From: Pyrus communis
Lineage: Eukaryota > Streptophyta > Magnoliopsida > Rosales > Rosaceae
Assembly: GCF_963583255.1 (NCBI RefSeq)
Contig: NC_084805.1
Span: 6,626,827-6,690,826, forward strand
Direction of reading: 5' to 3'
DNA length: 64,000 nucleotides
Shown here: positions 24,241 to 35,905 of the stretch, one piece after another
How the letters are laid out: each line of letters opens with the position of its first letter
Position numbering within the stretch: position 1 is the stretch's first letter
The notes under the pieces: model-generated
Seen by the model: the letters and a program-made list of their open reading frames with translations, nothing else
Told to the model about the DNA's origin: nothing
Database searches by the model: none
Position numbers and translations under genes: made by a program

Positions 24241-26580
24241 TATCTGGGCAAGAAGCCCTCACAAAAGCATAATCAATTTATCAAAATGGCAATAATCTAG
24301 CCAATAAGGTAATAACATTTTATTATTAATAAATTTCAAATGTAATTTATAATGTTGTTTCACAATTCTTTACTTTGTATTTGAAATTAAATTATTAGAG
24401 TTAAACATGGAGTTTTACTTTTAATGAACAAACTTACAAAGTGCACACTTAAACCCTTACAAGGCACATATAAATAAAAAATATATATATTTGTGAATAA
24501 TAATCGCCCTTATCCTTGTCGATCTGGTGGAGTTACACAAAGACAATTACTTTTCCAAAGGGCAATTGCCTTACTCCAATGAGTGTAACTACTCTAAAGT
24601 ATCTCATTTACAATAAAGAATTATGAGTAAATGGGCTTGAACTTTGGTCCTCTCAAGTAGTCCAAGGTCTCAATTAAAGAGCTTTTCATAGGGTTTATAG
24701 ACATTGGCAACCTTCCACAATTCAACTCCTCTTAAACCGTATGTATTGGTTCCATATGAACTTGGTTGGTGTAAGGTTTAAACAAACGTTTTCGAATGAT
24801 TCATTTCTATGTAGCCATTTGCAATTCACCTCAATCATTTAATCATTTCAAATTCCTCTATTTAATATTGCACAATGCATTTCTAACTAAAGTAGCCTAA
24901 ATTCGTTGGTACTTGATAACCTTCATTCAAATACAACAATAAATCTAGTATTGTCTCTAGCATTGGTTTTAGCCTTTGGGTCTTTCATGTGAGAAGCAGT
25001 TATATGAGACGGATTCATCATTACATGACTTTTTTTTTTATCTAATAATACATTGTTATGTAAAAAAAAAATTTCACATGGCAACATATCATTATATTAA
25101 GATATCATATCATGTAACAGTAAACTCGTTTCATGTAAATTGTTTTTTTTTTCTTTTTCTTTTTTTTGCGCCACTATCCTTTTTCGCTTGGGCACCATAA
25201 AGAAGTCCTCCAATGATCGATGATCATAAAAATTAATAAAAAGATAATCTTTAGAATTAAAGTGGAATTTGAAATGGAATCAAATTTGAATTGAAATCCA
25301 AATCTTTGTATTAAACTAGAACAAGTTCAATAAATAAAGGTGAGGCCAACCACCTCCAAGATTTATACAAAAATAATCGCATTCCAGTACGACCCTACCG
25401 AATTCTTCAGGCCATTAACCACCATTGAATAAACAGTACAGAAAATTATAAAGTAATTAAGCTCTTAAACCGAAAAGAAATCGAGAGTAATTACTAATTA
25501 GTGCCAAGATATTGTCATTAATATTATTTAAGGATTCGGACGCGTATAGTGATATATTCTATCATTACGTCTCTCGGATTCCGCATTGGTTGGTGCGAGA
25601 TATTCTAACATCATTGTTTCTCGGACACCCTCCTTGTTAAACCCATTTACTTCAAGTCTACAACTATCCAATCAAAGACTAATCTCGTTCCATGGGGGAA
25701 TAATGACTAATATTAATTTCACGAGAAATTTTTCAAGGTGACGGAACCACATCACTATGGACACTTTGTGTATCTGTTTAATCGGAGGATGTCACATGCC
25801 CAACTGAAGAATCTACCTGATTTATTTTTAATGAAATTATGCCGTCTGTTCTATTACAATGTTAATTCAATTAAAACTAAAACAGAAAGATACAAACACA
25901 AATCTCCAGTCCAAGTAACCCCGTCCCCGGCGAGACACACCACCCCCGATCCTTTTCAAATCTGGTACCACCACCACCACCACCTCTGATCCCGTTCAAA
26001 TCTGGTACCGCCACCACCTCCCTCTCTTGCTCTTCCTCATAGATGAACAATAACAGGCACAGTGGAAGATGGAGTTCCTCCAATCGGTAACCCGCCGACG
26101 CTATTCTACCCCTCCCCGAACCCATGCGGACCATCTTCCTCATTGTCATCTTCATCAGCATGATTTTCAAGTTTTTCTTTGACGTGCTATCTTTGCTTGA
26201 TAGGGCATGAAATTGCAAGGCAGACTAGCACAGGAGCCGACTCACTGAGTTAATGGCGGCGCGAGTTAGACATTGTAGTGGGGAAGACGGATGAAGTAGA
26301 ATCAGGGCCGGTCTTGAGATTTTGAAAGCCCTGGTCTCAAACGGTGCTCTTACATGATCTAAAATTTTGATTGCTACATTTTCTTTTATAGTTTATATAT
26401 TTCTTTTTATTATGGATTAAATTGATATAAAGAAAAAAAACAACATGAAGTCATGAAGCATAATGTGATGGTATGCACCTATCTGAAATTCCTTTTTTTT
26501 TTTTTTTGTTCGAAACTCCTTAATTTTTAAATACAAAAAGCATGGAGTAATAACTATGTAGTCATCGTATCACCGTACAA
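24241..26580. other. AT-rich intergenic DNA, no gene seen
   Basis: There are poly-T and poly-A runs and no domain in either strand. A 30-bp direct repeat built around TTCAAATCTGGTACC occurs at about 25953 and 25992, inside a stretch of higher GC (25900-26290) that has open but unrecognisable frames on both strands. Confidence 0.5.
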
Positions 26581-26589
26581 ATATCATAA

Positions 26590-26742
26590 GGAAAACTAAT
26601 GAAAAAGGTTTGAAAACTTTGAGTTTTAATGATAAGGAGAAAATAAAGGGTAAAGTGAATATTACCAGGATTGACTTTTTAGTGTAAAAATGTGGTTTTT
26701 CGTTAAAGTGAACAGTACCGTGAACTTTTCATTAAAACTCCC
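26590..26742. mobile_element. 153-bp Mutator-type MITE with 9-10 bp target duplication
   Basis: AATATCATAA stands at 26580-26589 and again at 26743-26752. The tips are imperfect inverted repeats (GGAAAACTAATGAAAAG at the left, and GGGAGTTTTAATGAAAAG reading inward from the right). The body holds the stretch GTGGTTTTTCGTTAAAGTGA. This looks like a MITE common in apple and pear DNA, though that recollection was not checked against a database. Confidence 0.8.
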
Positions 26743-27221
26743 AATATCATAATCATAACCATTAATGCTCTTTATTAGCATCTAGAGTTCATCTCATGAA
26801 AATTTTGTGTTAAATGAATCACTGGTTATAATATTGATAGCATATTACAATGAAATTTTTTTTTTTTACTGCATTTTTGCTCACGCCCTAAACCAAGGAT
26901 TATTCCCACCCACCCCCCCCCCTTCTTGCCGTTAGATTAGTTGAAAATTCGAAATTCGGGATTCGTGTCTCTAACGGTAGGTATGAGTAAAGTTGTATTA
27001 TAATTTTCTTTTGACATATAGATGACTAAGTCTTCAAATGGATGAAACTTATAATTTGATAACTTTTAAACGGTGATCAAAAGAATAAACGATTCTTATT
27101 ATTACATGTATTCTATTAAATGGTGTCATATAAGGAAGGGGCTTTTAAAGATTATATTTTTAAACTTTTAAGAATTTTAATTTATTATGATATTACTAAT
27201 TGCAGATTTATTCACAAAAGT

Positions 27222-27760
27222 TATCTCTACTAATTAATAAACACTCATTGTTAACCAAAACCCTATGAAATTATCAGTTTAACCCTCTAATTAAAACAGA
27301 ACATGAATAATAAATATGGGGCATAAATGTAATTTTACACAACCAAATTTTACTGTTTTTTTTTTTCAAAACCTCACTTACATGTAATCCTAACATATCT
27401 CTAATTTAAACAATAAAAATAAATAAATAAAACCTTCTCACTCCCACATTCTCTATCACTCTCTTCCTCTTTCTTTTTATTTCAAAAACAACACACTTTG
27501 TGTGTGCCCATATGCTAGTCTCTATTAATTAATGAAACATTCTTTGTCAACCAAAATCCTATGAAATTACCAGTTTAACCATATAATTAAAACAAAACAC
27601 GAATAAGAAATATGGAACAGAAATGTAATTTCACACAACCAAATTTTGCTGTTTTTTTTTTTTTCAAAGCTTCACCTACATGTAATCCTAACATCTCTAA
27701 TTAAAATTTAAAAAAAAATTCTCACTCCCACGTTTTCTATCACTCTACCCATATGCTAGT
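27222..27760. repeat. Tandem duplication of a 240-290 bp non-coding unit
   Basis: Units 27222-27514 and 27519-27760 share CCTATGAAATTA, CAGTTTAACC, AATGTAATTT followed by ACACAACCAAATTTT, a poly-T run, ACATGTAATCCTAACAT and a terminal CCCATATGCTAG. The second unit has lost a CT-rich part. Similar sequence in the opposite orientation lies near 16140-16370. Confidence 0.8.
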
Positions 27761-29112
27761 GTTATATAATGAAAGAAATGTTTTTTTTATTTTGAATTTT
27801 TTTTTTAACAAACAATGAAAGAAATTAAACTACAAATATTCAAAAAAAGAAACAAATAGTCTAGCTTAAAAAAAAAGCCCAAAATGGTTACTCGACAATA
27901 CCCAATAGGAAAGAAAACCTAGAATAGCTGGAAAAAAAATCAAAATTAATAAACATGAGCATCTGTGGAGTCGAACCCGTGCACAAGTAAATGACAGTAA
28001 CGCCAAACGACAACTTTGCCAAAAAAGTAGTAACATAAAACATAAAATTTCTTACGACTTATATAATAACATGTGTACCACTTGCATTACAGACATAAGG
28101 AAAAATTTATCGTGTCACCAATAAGAGCACGTTAATCAATACTTAGGTAATAATTTAATCATCAACTATATCGTTTGGTTTAAAAATTTAATCTCTCTAA
28201 CATTATCTAAAAAGAAAGGCTAAGAGACTCAAAAGGTGACATTCTACAATTTCACAGTATGACGTTAATTTACATGAAACATTGTTGATCCAATCACATA
28301 CAAGTATATACCACCAGCGGTAAAGCTAAGGAGAAGTTTCGAACGATCCCGCTACATCGGGACCCTTTTAACGTTGAACAAAAGTCATTACTTCACGTTA
28401 AGCTAGAGCTAAAAAGGCTACTCCTAGTCTAAGTGGCAGAATTATTGTTAAGGATGTAGCAAATTTATTTGAAGTATTTCAGCTAGAACTGTTATGTACA
28501 TTTTTTATCTGGCCTGGTCGAGCAGTGGTACAGCTCCAAAAAAGTACTAATTTATATGCCAACGTTATAACACTACAAGAATATTTCTCAATTATTTTAT
28601 AATTTAACAATTTAACGTTAATTATTGCGCACATTTCTAGGCTGAATTATGAATGCATGCACCGCGAGCCCAGGGACAAAATATCTTGAGTCCTGACAAA
28701 ATATCATTTCTCGGCTTATACTTTTATGAGTGAAAATATAGTGGAGACAAACTGTAACTACTACTTTGAATATTTGTATTATGATTTTCTTAGATTTATT
28801 AATTATATTAAACGTATTTGTATACATTTTTTAGATTAATGACCGATTAAATAAATTTCAACTCAAATCACAGAGACAGATATATGCGAACGAACAACTT
28901 TTTCTCAAACACCATTTTTTGTTCTTTGGGAACCAAAATACATAAAAAGTAAGATAGGAGCAGCATCATCGATCAAAATTATCGAGCACAAACACACACC
29001 ACCACCATCGGACAACCCGGAAACCAGAACCAGATCAGAACCTGACCCTAAAACTCGACTAGAAAACGGAAACACTAACATCTCAAAGTCCCAAACCACC
29101 TATAACACTAAT
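27761..29112. other. AT-rich region downstream of the glycine-rich protein gene
   Basis: Nothing here resembles a protein. The part nearest 29112 (about 28860-29112) must hold the 3' untranslated region and poly(A) site of the minus-strand gene, but no clean AATAAA on that strand can be assigned with confidence. Confidence 0.4.
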
Positions 29113-29920
29113 CTAACTCCTCCAGCTGCCGCCTTCAGCGCCACCGCCTCCTCTGGAGTAGCGAGCACCGCCACCCTCACCGCCTCCATAACCACCCTCA
29201 CGATGACCACCACCTCCGTATCCACCGCCACCGCCTCCACGGCTGTACCCACCACCTCCGCCTTCACGGCGACCGCCACCTCCGTAGCCGCCACCACCTC
29301 CATATCCACCTCCGCCGCCTCCGCGGCTGTAGCCACCTCCGCCACCGCCACCACCGGATCCGCGAGACTGAGCCTCGTTGACGGTGATGTTGCGGCCGTC
29401 GAGGTTCTGGCCGTTCATGCCTTCGATCGCGTCCCTCATCGCCTGCTCGCTGCCGAAGGTGACGAAGCCGAAGCCCCTGGACCTCCCAGTCTCACGGTCG
29501 TTGATGATCTAAAACCACAGAAAACACAGATCGCATCAGATCCACACATCAAACACCCAAATCACATCAAAGATTCACAAAAAAATTCAAAAAATAAAAG
29601 GAACCGATCGATCGTCAATCTTTGGGAGAGAAAGATTGAGATGAACGTACCCGATTTTGTGAGAGTAATAATAAGAATCATAGACAGTAACAGAGAATCA
29701 TAGATCAAGTAACACAGAGAGAAACAGAATCAGATCAGAGAGAATAACAGAACGACTGATGGCCGAGGCCGAATCGGGTCAGATCCGATCTCTCCGTCAA
29801 ACGGACCTTCGATTCGATGATCTCACCATACTGGGAAAAGGCCCTCTCCAGCGCCTCATTGTCGGTGGCCCATGCGAGCCCTCCGACGAAGCAACGGAAC
29901 TCGATCTCGGCAGAGGCCAT
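29113..29920 (-). CDS. Glycine-rich RNA-binding protein (GRP7/GRP8-like)
   Basis: Two exons, 29920-29807 and 29508-29113, encode 169 residues. The 298-bp intron (29806-29509) runs from GT to AG and splits the RNA-recognition motif after ESK at residue 38. The RRM covers residues 7-85 or so, with RNP2 CFVGGLAW (10-17) and RNP1 RGFGFVTF (49-56). The rest is Gly-rich with repeated GGGGYSRGG and GGYGGGG units plus Arg and Tyr. Length and layout match the class IV small GRPs, nuclear and cytoplasmic RNA chaperones that act in splicing, cold response and flowering in Arabidopsis. The start is set by MASAEIEFRCFVGG, the invariant family N-terminus. Arabidopsis GRP7 autoregulates through an alternative donor in this same intron. 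Whether this gene does so cannot be judged here. The long plus-strand frame at 29203-29703 is a shadow of the repeats. Confidence 0.96.
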
Positions 29921-30015
29921 GGCTACCAGTAACCCTAGTGACAAAAAGGACTCGAATTTTAGGGAAAGAACAAGAGAACAAGAGAGCACGCGGGTCAGCA
30001 GGCCCCGAACCCTCG

Positions 30016-30024
30016 TTAATATAG
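30016..30024 (-). promoter_or_regulatory. TATA box of the glycine-rich RNA-binding protein gene
   Basis: The minus strand reads CTATATTAA about 95 bp upstream of the ATG, in GC-rich surroundings. Initiation some 30 bp downstream would give a pyrimidine-rich 5' UTR of about 65 nt. A telo-box-like AACCCTAG (29931-29938) falls within it. Confidence 0.6.
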
Positions 30025-30318
30025 GGCCTCGGGCACCCTCGACCAGGGTTAACCATTTCCTTGGTGTTTGGTTACCAGGGTTTGAAGGTCCAAGCCCAGC
30101 GCGTTTGGCTACGCGTTTTACAATTTCACCATATGAATAAATTATATACACGTCGTCGTTTTTGGTTTGTTTTACGTTGAGGATATTTTTATCTCTTGTT
30201 TGGTGGGGAGTGTTATCGCCGTTGCCAAACGGGGAAAGGACAGAGTCGTGTCTTTCGGTTTGCGGAAACCCTGGTTGAAAACGACCGAGGGGACGGGTTA
30301 GTTGTGGGGTCCGCTCAT

Positions 30319-30362
30319 CACGTGACAGTGGGTTAGATATTTTAGTGACGCGAAAAATATCT
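30319..30362 (-). promoter_or_regulatory. G-box and two evening elements upstream of the GRP gene
   Basis: CACGTG lies at 30319-30324. The exact evening element AAAATATCT occurs on the minus strand at 30335-30343 and on the plus strand at 30354-30362, about 300-340 bp upstream of the TATA box. Evening elements bound by CCA1/LHY/RVE factors drive circadian expression of Arabidopsis GRP7. The sites are seen in the sequence. Their function here is inferred from that homologue. Confidence 0.65.
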
Positions 30363-30702
30363 TGTGCATAGAAGTACAGCCTTACCCCTCTCTTTTACGT
30401 AAAATTCTGTGCTTGGCCACAGCTGTTGGTATCTCCGCCGAGCATCTGACCAATTTTTTGTCTTTTAATGCTGAGCCCATATCGACATCGAGAAATTCTT
30501 AAACGGAAATGTACGATATTTTTCGCAGAACAATCAAATTTACAAATTGATTATTGATATGTCATTAAATAAAAATAACTATATTAATTAATATTTAAGT
30601 TTTTTTCTTTTTTCAAATTTTAGTAACAATTCAATCACCAAACAACAACATTATTTGATTTGGCTAGCATTATCTAATTTGTGTCGTCACATAAAAGAAT
30701 AA
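30363..30702. other. Distal 5' flank of the GRP gene
   Basis: AT-rich DNA between the promoter sites and the next Mutator-type element. No gene is visible. Confidence 0.4.
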
Positions 30703-31775
30703 ATTAAATTACACTAAATTATTTTAGTTTTCGGTCACACTACAATTTCATACTTCATTTTTTAAATAGTAAAATGTTATATATCAACTTACGAAATCCT
30801 TGTAATGTCAAACCTTTGTAACAAAACATGTTAATTAAGTTGTTAAGTAATGACATGACAGCAATGAGCTTCACATTTGTGCTGATGTGTCACCTATCTT
30901 ATGCCACATGGCCAAACAATTCATAAAAAAAATATTTTAATTATAAAGATTTTTTTGTCAAAATTATTAAAGATAATTCACTTCATTTAAAAAATTGAAA
31001 AAAAAAACAAACAAACAAACCCACATCCTAAGTTCCTGCTCCACACCCACCCACATTCCTTCCCCCTCACCCCTCTCTCTCCCTTCCTCCTTGTTAGCCG
31101 TACCCATTTCTCTCTCTAGCAACCTGCATTTCCATGGACGCTGGTGGGAGGCGTGGTGGTCCTCGATGGAATTGAGGTCCTTGTAATTTCGTTAAAACTT
31201 GCGAGAGTTAGGGTTTTTTGAGGATGAGATTTGAATGGGATTTTGACTTTTTGCGATGGTAGGGATTAAGGTTGTTCGAGAGGGTAGTGTCGACAAGCTT
31301 GAGATCGAGTCAGTCGCCGAGAGGGTGGGGTCGATGAGCTCATGGTCGGATTGGTCGCTGAGGGTTTTAAGGATAAAAGGGTCTGGAAGACATCAAAGAC
31401 AACGTGTTGAATGGCAGCGAGGACCCTGGGATCGAAAAGGTGAGGCATCTGGCTAAGGATGGGGGCTGATCGGAAGGATGGGCGTCGAATTTTGCAGAGG
31501 TCGGGAGGGAAACAGTAAAAATAGGGAAAAAGAAAAAACAAGGGAAAAGGAAGGGAAGAAAAGGAAAAAGAATTGTTTGAATGTCAATCCACGTGTCAAT
31601 CCGTAATTCTCACACTTGCCACATCAACAGTTAACAAATTAAATTGACAGAAAATTGATTGAAGTCCGACATTGTTACAAATTCGTAAAATAAGGTATGA
31701 CATTGCAATGTTTAAAAGATGAGGTGCGAGATTGTGGTACAACTCAAAGTTGAGGTAACTTAGTGTAATTTACCC
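30703..31775. mobile_element. Mutator-type non-autonomous element, about 1.07 kb
   Basis: The right tip reads inward GGGTAAATTACACTAAG and the left tip AATTAAATTACACTAAA. After the tips both arms carry the same ordered motifs in inverse orientation (a TACAATTTCATAC-type block, an AATGTCA block and a CCACATGG/GCCACATC block). Flanks resemble a degraded 9-bp duplication (AAAGAATAA and AAAAAATAA). The interior (31020-31560) is GC-richer, with an open minus-strand frame (31541-31266) that I do not recognise. It may be captured host sequence. It belongs to the same broad family as the elements at 31965-51231 and 55662-58891. Confidence 0.65.
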
Positions 31776-31930
31776 AAAAAATAATTGACTCGGAATTAGA
31801 ATACAAAATTAAATGGGAACGGGTACTTTTATACCCAAAGTTAAAGTAACTTAGTGTAATTTACCCAAAAAATAATTGACTCCGAATTAAAATACAGAAC
31901 TGAATAGGGTACTTTTATACTCAAAGTTGA
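31755..31930. repeat. Tandem duplication of about 88 bp at the edge of the Mutator-type element
   Basis: Two diverged units share GTAACTTAGTGTAATTTACC, an AAAATAATTGACTC block and TACTTTTATAC. The first unit overlaps the terminal inverted repeat, so the tip of the element has been duplicated. Confidence 0.75.
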
Positions 31931-32019
31931 AGTACGATATTGTTCTTGATAGACTAACAAATAAGAGTAAATTACATTTCACCCCCTCAGGTTTGGGATC
32001 GATTGCAACCTCATATAAT

Positions 32020-33519
32020 CAGTGGCAAAGCTACGTGAGGGCGAGGAGTGGCGGCCGCCACTCCCCTCGTCGGAAAAACAAGGCTGGAGCGCTAGCCAGC
32101 CCCTCCCCTCCTACTGCTGCTATTCTTCGTCTCCTCCAGTGCAACGGTGCTATCTGGTTTTGCTCTGCGCGCAGCAGAGCTGCATCAATTTTTTTTCAAA
32201 ACACCCAGGCCAAAACGACGTCGTTTTGGTCCTGGTTAAAAAAATTTTAAAAAGTAGAACGAAACGGTGCCATTTCGTATAAGTTGGGAAAAAAATAGGG
32301 GTGTGCTATCCACACACCCTTTTTTTACTTCTCACACATCATTTGTTAATTTATATCTGTTGATCTTCTTCAATTCATCCGATCTAATGGTCGAAAATTA
32401 GAAAGGCGTGTGAAAAGCAAAAAAACCATACCCCAGAAAATATAAATATATAGGGTGGGACTGCGTGTCCCCCATTCCATAACTTCCATTCAATCTCTCT
32501 CTCTGCTCTTTTTCATTCTCCAATCAAAGCAAAAGGTGCAGCAACACTGCCCCCCAATTCCAGTAGGTAAATTTTTTAATTCCTAAATTTATAATCCTAA
32601 ATCTAATTAATTATTTAATACGAATTTTGTTTAATTGGCATAGAATCATATGGTGATACACTAATATGATTATTGATATGAAATTATGAAATTATTTTTA
32701 GGATGAAAATTAAAATTTGAAATCTTGATTATTGATTAATTAACTGAATTATTACATAATGTATATTCATATGATTAGTTGACTTGAATATTTATTTATT
32801 GAATAATTTGTATGCTTATTGGTATTGAATAATTGAATTCTTGGTTGGATTAGTTATTATGCATATTAGTATATTAGTATAGTCTACTCTAGGATTAAAA
32901 GTCTATGATTTTTTTTTTCTTTCCATTTTACAGTTACATAATGGAACAATACTATAAGAAACAATGCTTAAATCCTCATTCAAACACTTCAAGTAGTCCT
33001 TCTTCTTCAAATATTCCAAGTAGTCCTCCTCCTCCTTCAAATATTCCAAGAAGTCATCATTCGAATATTCCGAGTAGTCCACCTCCCCCTTCAAATATTG
33101 AGAGGAATTGGTGATCTTGCAAAGGAGTTGGTGAAGACCAGAAGGTGTGCAAGCTATATGTTAGTGTATAAGCTTCTTTCATTGGCTTTGGTGTTACTGG
33201 TTGCAACCGCTTCGATGAAGAGAGCTTTTTCTACTATGAAGATTGTGAAAACATCATTGCTTAACAAAATGGGAGATCAATGGTTGAGTGATAGCATGCT
33301 TGTTTACATTGAAAGAGATGTATTTGCTTTCATTGATAATGAGCCTATTATGTGACGTTTTCATGATATGAAACCTCGCCGGCAACAATTGTAATTTGTT
33401 TGTATTGATAAATTATGGAACACATTACTATATAAAATGATTTGGTTGTTGCTACTCTTTTGAAGCTTGCAATCTTTTAACTTCGCCCCTCCCCCCATCA
33501 ATTCCTGGCTTCGTCACTG
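32020..33519 (+). mobile_element. hAT element 1, internally deleted, left end of the macrotransposon
   Basis: The tips are CAGTGGCAAAGC and (reading inward from the right) CAGTGACGAAGCCAGG, of the family whose transposases resemble zinc-finger MYM-type (TTF-type) proteins. It is 1.5 kb long against 3.45 kb for element 2. A near-palindrome with GACGTC at its centre lies at 32205-32235 and is shared with element 2 (47454-47484). Confidence 0.85.
32941..33391 (+). pseudogene. Deleted hAT transposase: N-terminus fused to the C-terminal dimerisation region
   Basis: The frame starts at the ATG at 32941 with MEQYYKK, the family's usual opening, followed by Ser/Pro repeats built on SNIPSSPPPP. At about 33094-33100 it jumps to sequence that in element 2 lies near 50315. 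It then runs into the hAT C-terminal dimerisation region (33098-33355: KRAFSTMKIVKTSLLNKMGD, then ERDVFAFI). A stop and a frame change at the junction prevent one continuous product. About 2 kb of coding sequence, including the catalytic region, is missing. Confidence 0.8.
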
Positions 33520-35114
33520 GTTATACTCATCTAGGTTTGGTTGGTAGTATTTTAAACGTATTTTCATATGTCCATAAGTATTTTTTTTTTATAGTGTATT
33601 CCAAAAAGCAGTTAGAAGAACAACCATCATTCTACCATCGCCACCACTAGACATCAATGAGTTGGAAATGATTTAAATATACACACTTTGAATTCTTTAT
33701 TAAAAATCTACAGGTGCTTTAGTGTTTTTTTAAGAAGCATTTGGCAGATTATTCTCTTAAAACCACTTGTATAAAGTACAGTTCTTCTACAAAATTTTAT
33801 CAAATGCAATCATCATTTTTGGTTGCAGAAAACGCATTTAACCATTTTAAAAACAATCTCAAGCATGTTCCTTTATAGTTCAAGCAATATGGGGTCATCA
33901 TACTTTCAGTTACATTCTTATGAAATACTTCAATTTTAATATCTAATATTCTAATGGACAGAGCATTGAGTTTCTACTTATGTATCCTAGGTTCGAAACT
34001 CCCCTCACGCCTAAATTATCGCAATTTCAACAAAAATGTTTATGAGCACAAGTCATGTAATTCAAATAGGGTTACATAAATGATAATATTTTTGCTGTTG
34101 TCCCGAATTTAAACACAAGAACCCTCGGGGAAGTTTATTGTTCAAAAAGTTCCTTTGCATATTCGCGGCAAGTGTGAAAGAATAACTTTCCCAGCGACCA
34201 AAAAGTCCCTTTGCACTTGGAATTCCATGTTTTCACCGTCAGAGTAGGTGGGTTGATGACGCTGAGATTCTCCAAAGGCAAGACCGACCAATACCCAACC
34301 AAATCTGAAAGTCTAAACGCAACCGCGTGCGAACACTCTAGTAGTCTAATCCAACTACTTTCCAATATTTACTTTTTTAGAAACTTTTTTACAACGATCA
34401 CTTAAAATGAAATTGTTATAAAAAAAACCTCCGATAGTTAATTTTATAGAATCACTACCATATGAGTGATCAACTCCACGACATTATTCCCAATTACCTA
34501 AATACAAGTATTGTCAATGAGCACAACACCAGTTTACCCACTCCTTAAACAAAAAAATTGCCAAACTGAAATCTAGAGATGGTCACCATATCTTGCCACA
34601 TCAACAAACTAACAGAAAATCTAACGAAACTAGATGGCATGGATCAAGTTAATATTTTAGGTCAATTTTAAGGACGAAATTGATTGATTTTCAAATTAAT
34701 GGACTACAATGATGAGTTAGGTCAATTTTAGAGTCATATGTGATAAAAACTCAAAATAAAGTAAAAACCTCATGTACTTACGGTTGAGAATGAATCTCAC
34801 ATTGATAGGAGGAATGATCTTGCATGGGCTTATAAGTAAGTTGGGTTAATGACAATATTGCCTATTGGTTTTATAGTGGAATCCCAATTTTCTTCTCTTA
34901 CCTCGATGTCCCTATCTCTCATTAGAAACGACTTCACCCAAGTACACCTTTATCCAGTTCAAGGGTTTGCTAAAATCGTTTCATCAAGTAAAGGTTTTAG
35001 CTGACACAATTTGACCTTATTCGATAAAAAAATTTAATCAAGGCAGAAGCTGCGAGTTCCAGCCCCGTCAATCCCAAGAGAATATAATACTAATAGCTAG
35101 TTTGAAGTTGTTGT
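33520..35114. other. AT-rich DNA between hAT element 1 and a solo LTR
   Basis: No gene is recognised. 33560-33860 resembles the AAGCACTT-type dispersed repeats also seen at 40640-40860 and 44380-44790. 34560-34740 has CCACATCAACAAACTAACAG, reminiscent of the inner arms of the Mutator-type elements, but no ends can be set. Confidence 0.4.
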
Positions 35115-35632
35115 TGACACACCTCGACCCAGAAAGTCCACTTGGACCCTGAATCGAGCTGTGCTGGCCGACACCTGGAAGGTGACGAAGCCATAAAATG
35201 TGATAGTGTACAAAAAGTGAATAAATTTGAATCTAAAAGTGTCTAAGTACCAGAGTGCGCTACGAGTGGGAGCGAACCCATTTCACACGCGATGTCAGAG
35301 CATAAGTAAGGTACAGTAGTATGGGTAAGAATCATACCCTCAAAAATATCCATTAATACTAAGATTCACCACAGATTGTTGTCGATACAAACTCAGAAGC
35401 TAAAACCTGGAGGGCACCAAACAGAAGGTGTGAGTAAGCAATAAAACCAAGCTTCCCAAAGTTATTACCTCTCTAAAAGTAATGCCCTAATGTAAAACCC
35501 GTATCGTTTTCCATAAGACAATACAACATATATACATATATCCAAACCATACTCAGAAATGACCAAAACCACGGTTTGCCATTAACTCCACCATACATTA
35601 ATAAGTAGGCCAAATGAACTAAATCAATACAA

Positions 35633-35905
35633 AGTGATATATCAGTCAGAGTCATCTAAAATGACATGTACAACTTATCCGTATCTTATCAATCATGGCT
35701 AGCATATAAGTCGGAGTCACCTCTAGTGACCTGTACGACTTATCCATATCTTATCAATCCTGGCTAGCATATAAGTCGGAGTCACCTCTAGTGACCTGTA
35801 CGACTTATCCATATCTCATCAATCCTGACTAGCATATAAGTCGGAGTCACCTATAGTGACCTATACGACTTATCCATATCTCATCAATCCTGGCTAGCAT
35901 ATAGC
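35633..35905 (-). repeat. Four tandem 65-66 bp units within the solo LTR
   Basis: Units carry, on the plus strand, GCATATAAGTCGGAGTCACC followed by GTGACCTGTACGACTTATCC, then a TATCTYATCAATCC spacer. Each unit contains one copy of the small hairpin discussed in the findings. The first unit is the most diverged. Confidence 0.9.

Noticed and set aside
25877..26218. 113-codon minus-strand frame over a GC-richer patch
   Set aside because: It owes its openness to CCACCA repeats and a 30-bp duplication. No domain is visible.
27960..28030. tRNA-like T-arm (GAGTCGAACCCGTGCAC on the reverse side)
   Set aside because: No acceptor stem, D arm or anticodon arm can be formed around it.
29203..29703. 166-codon plus-strand frame rich in Thr, Ala and Ser
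   Set aside because: It is the antisense reading of the glycine-rich repeat codons of the GRP gene and has no independent support.
32012..33527. Independent insertion of hAT element 1 with its own 8-bp duplication
   Set aside because: Its two flanks, CATATAAT and GTTATACT, agree at only five of eight positions, whereas CATATAAT is repeated perfectly at the far end of hAT element 2 and the MITE halves match there.
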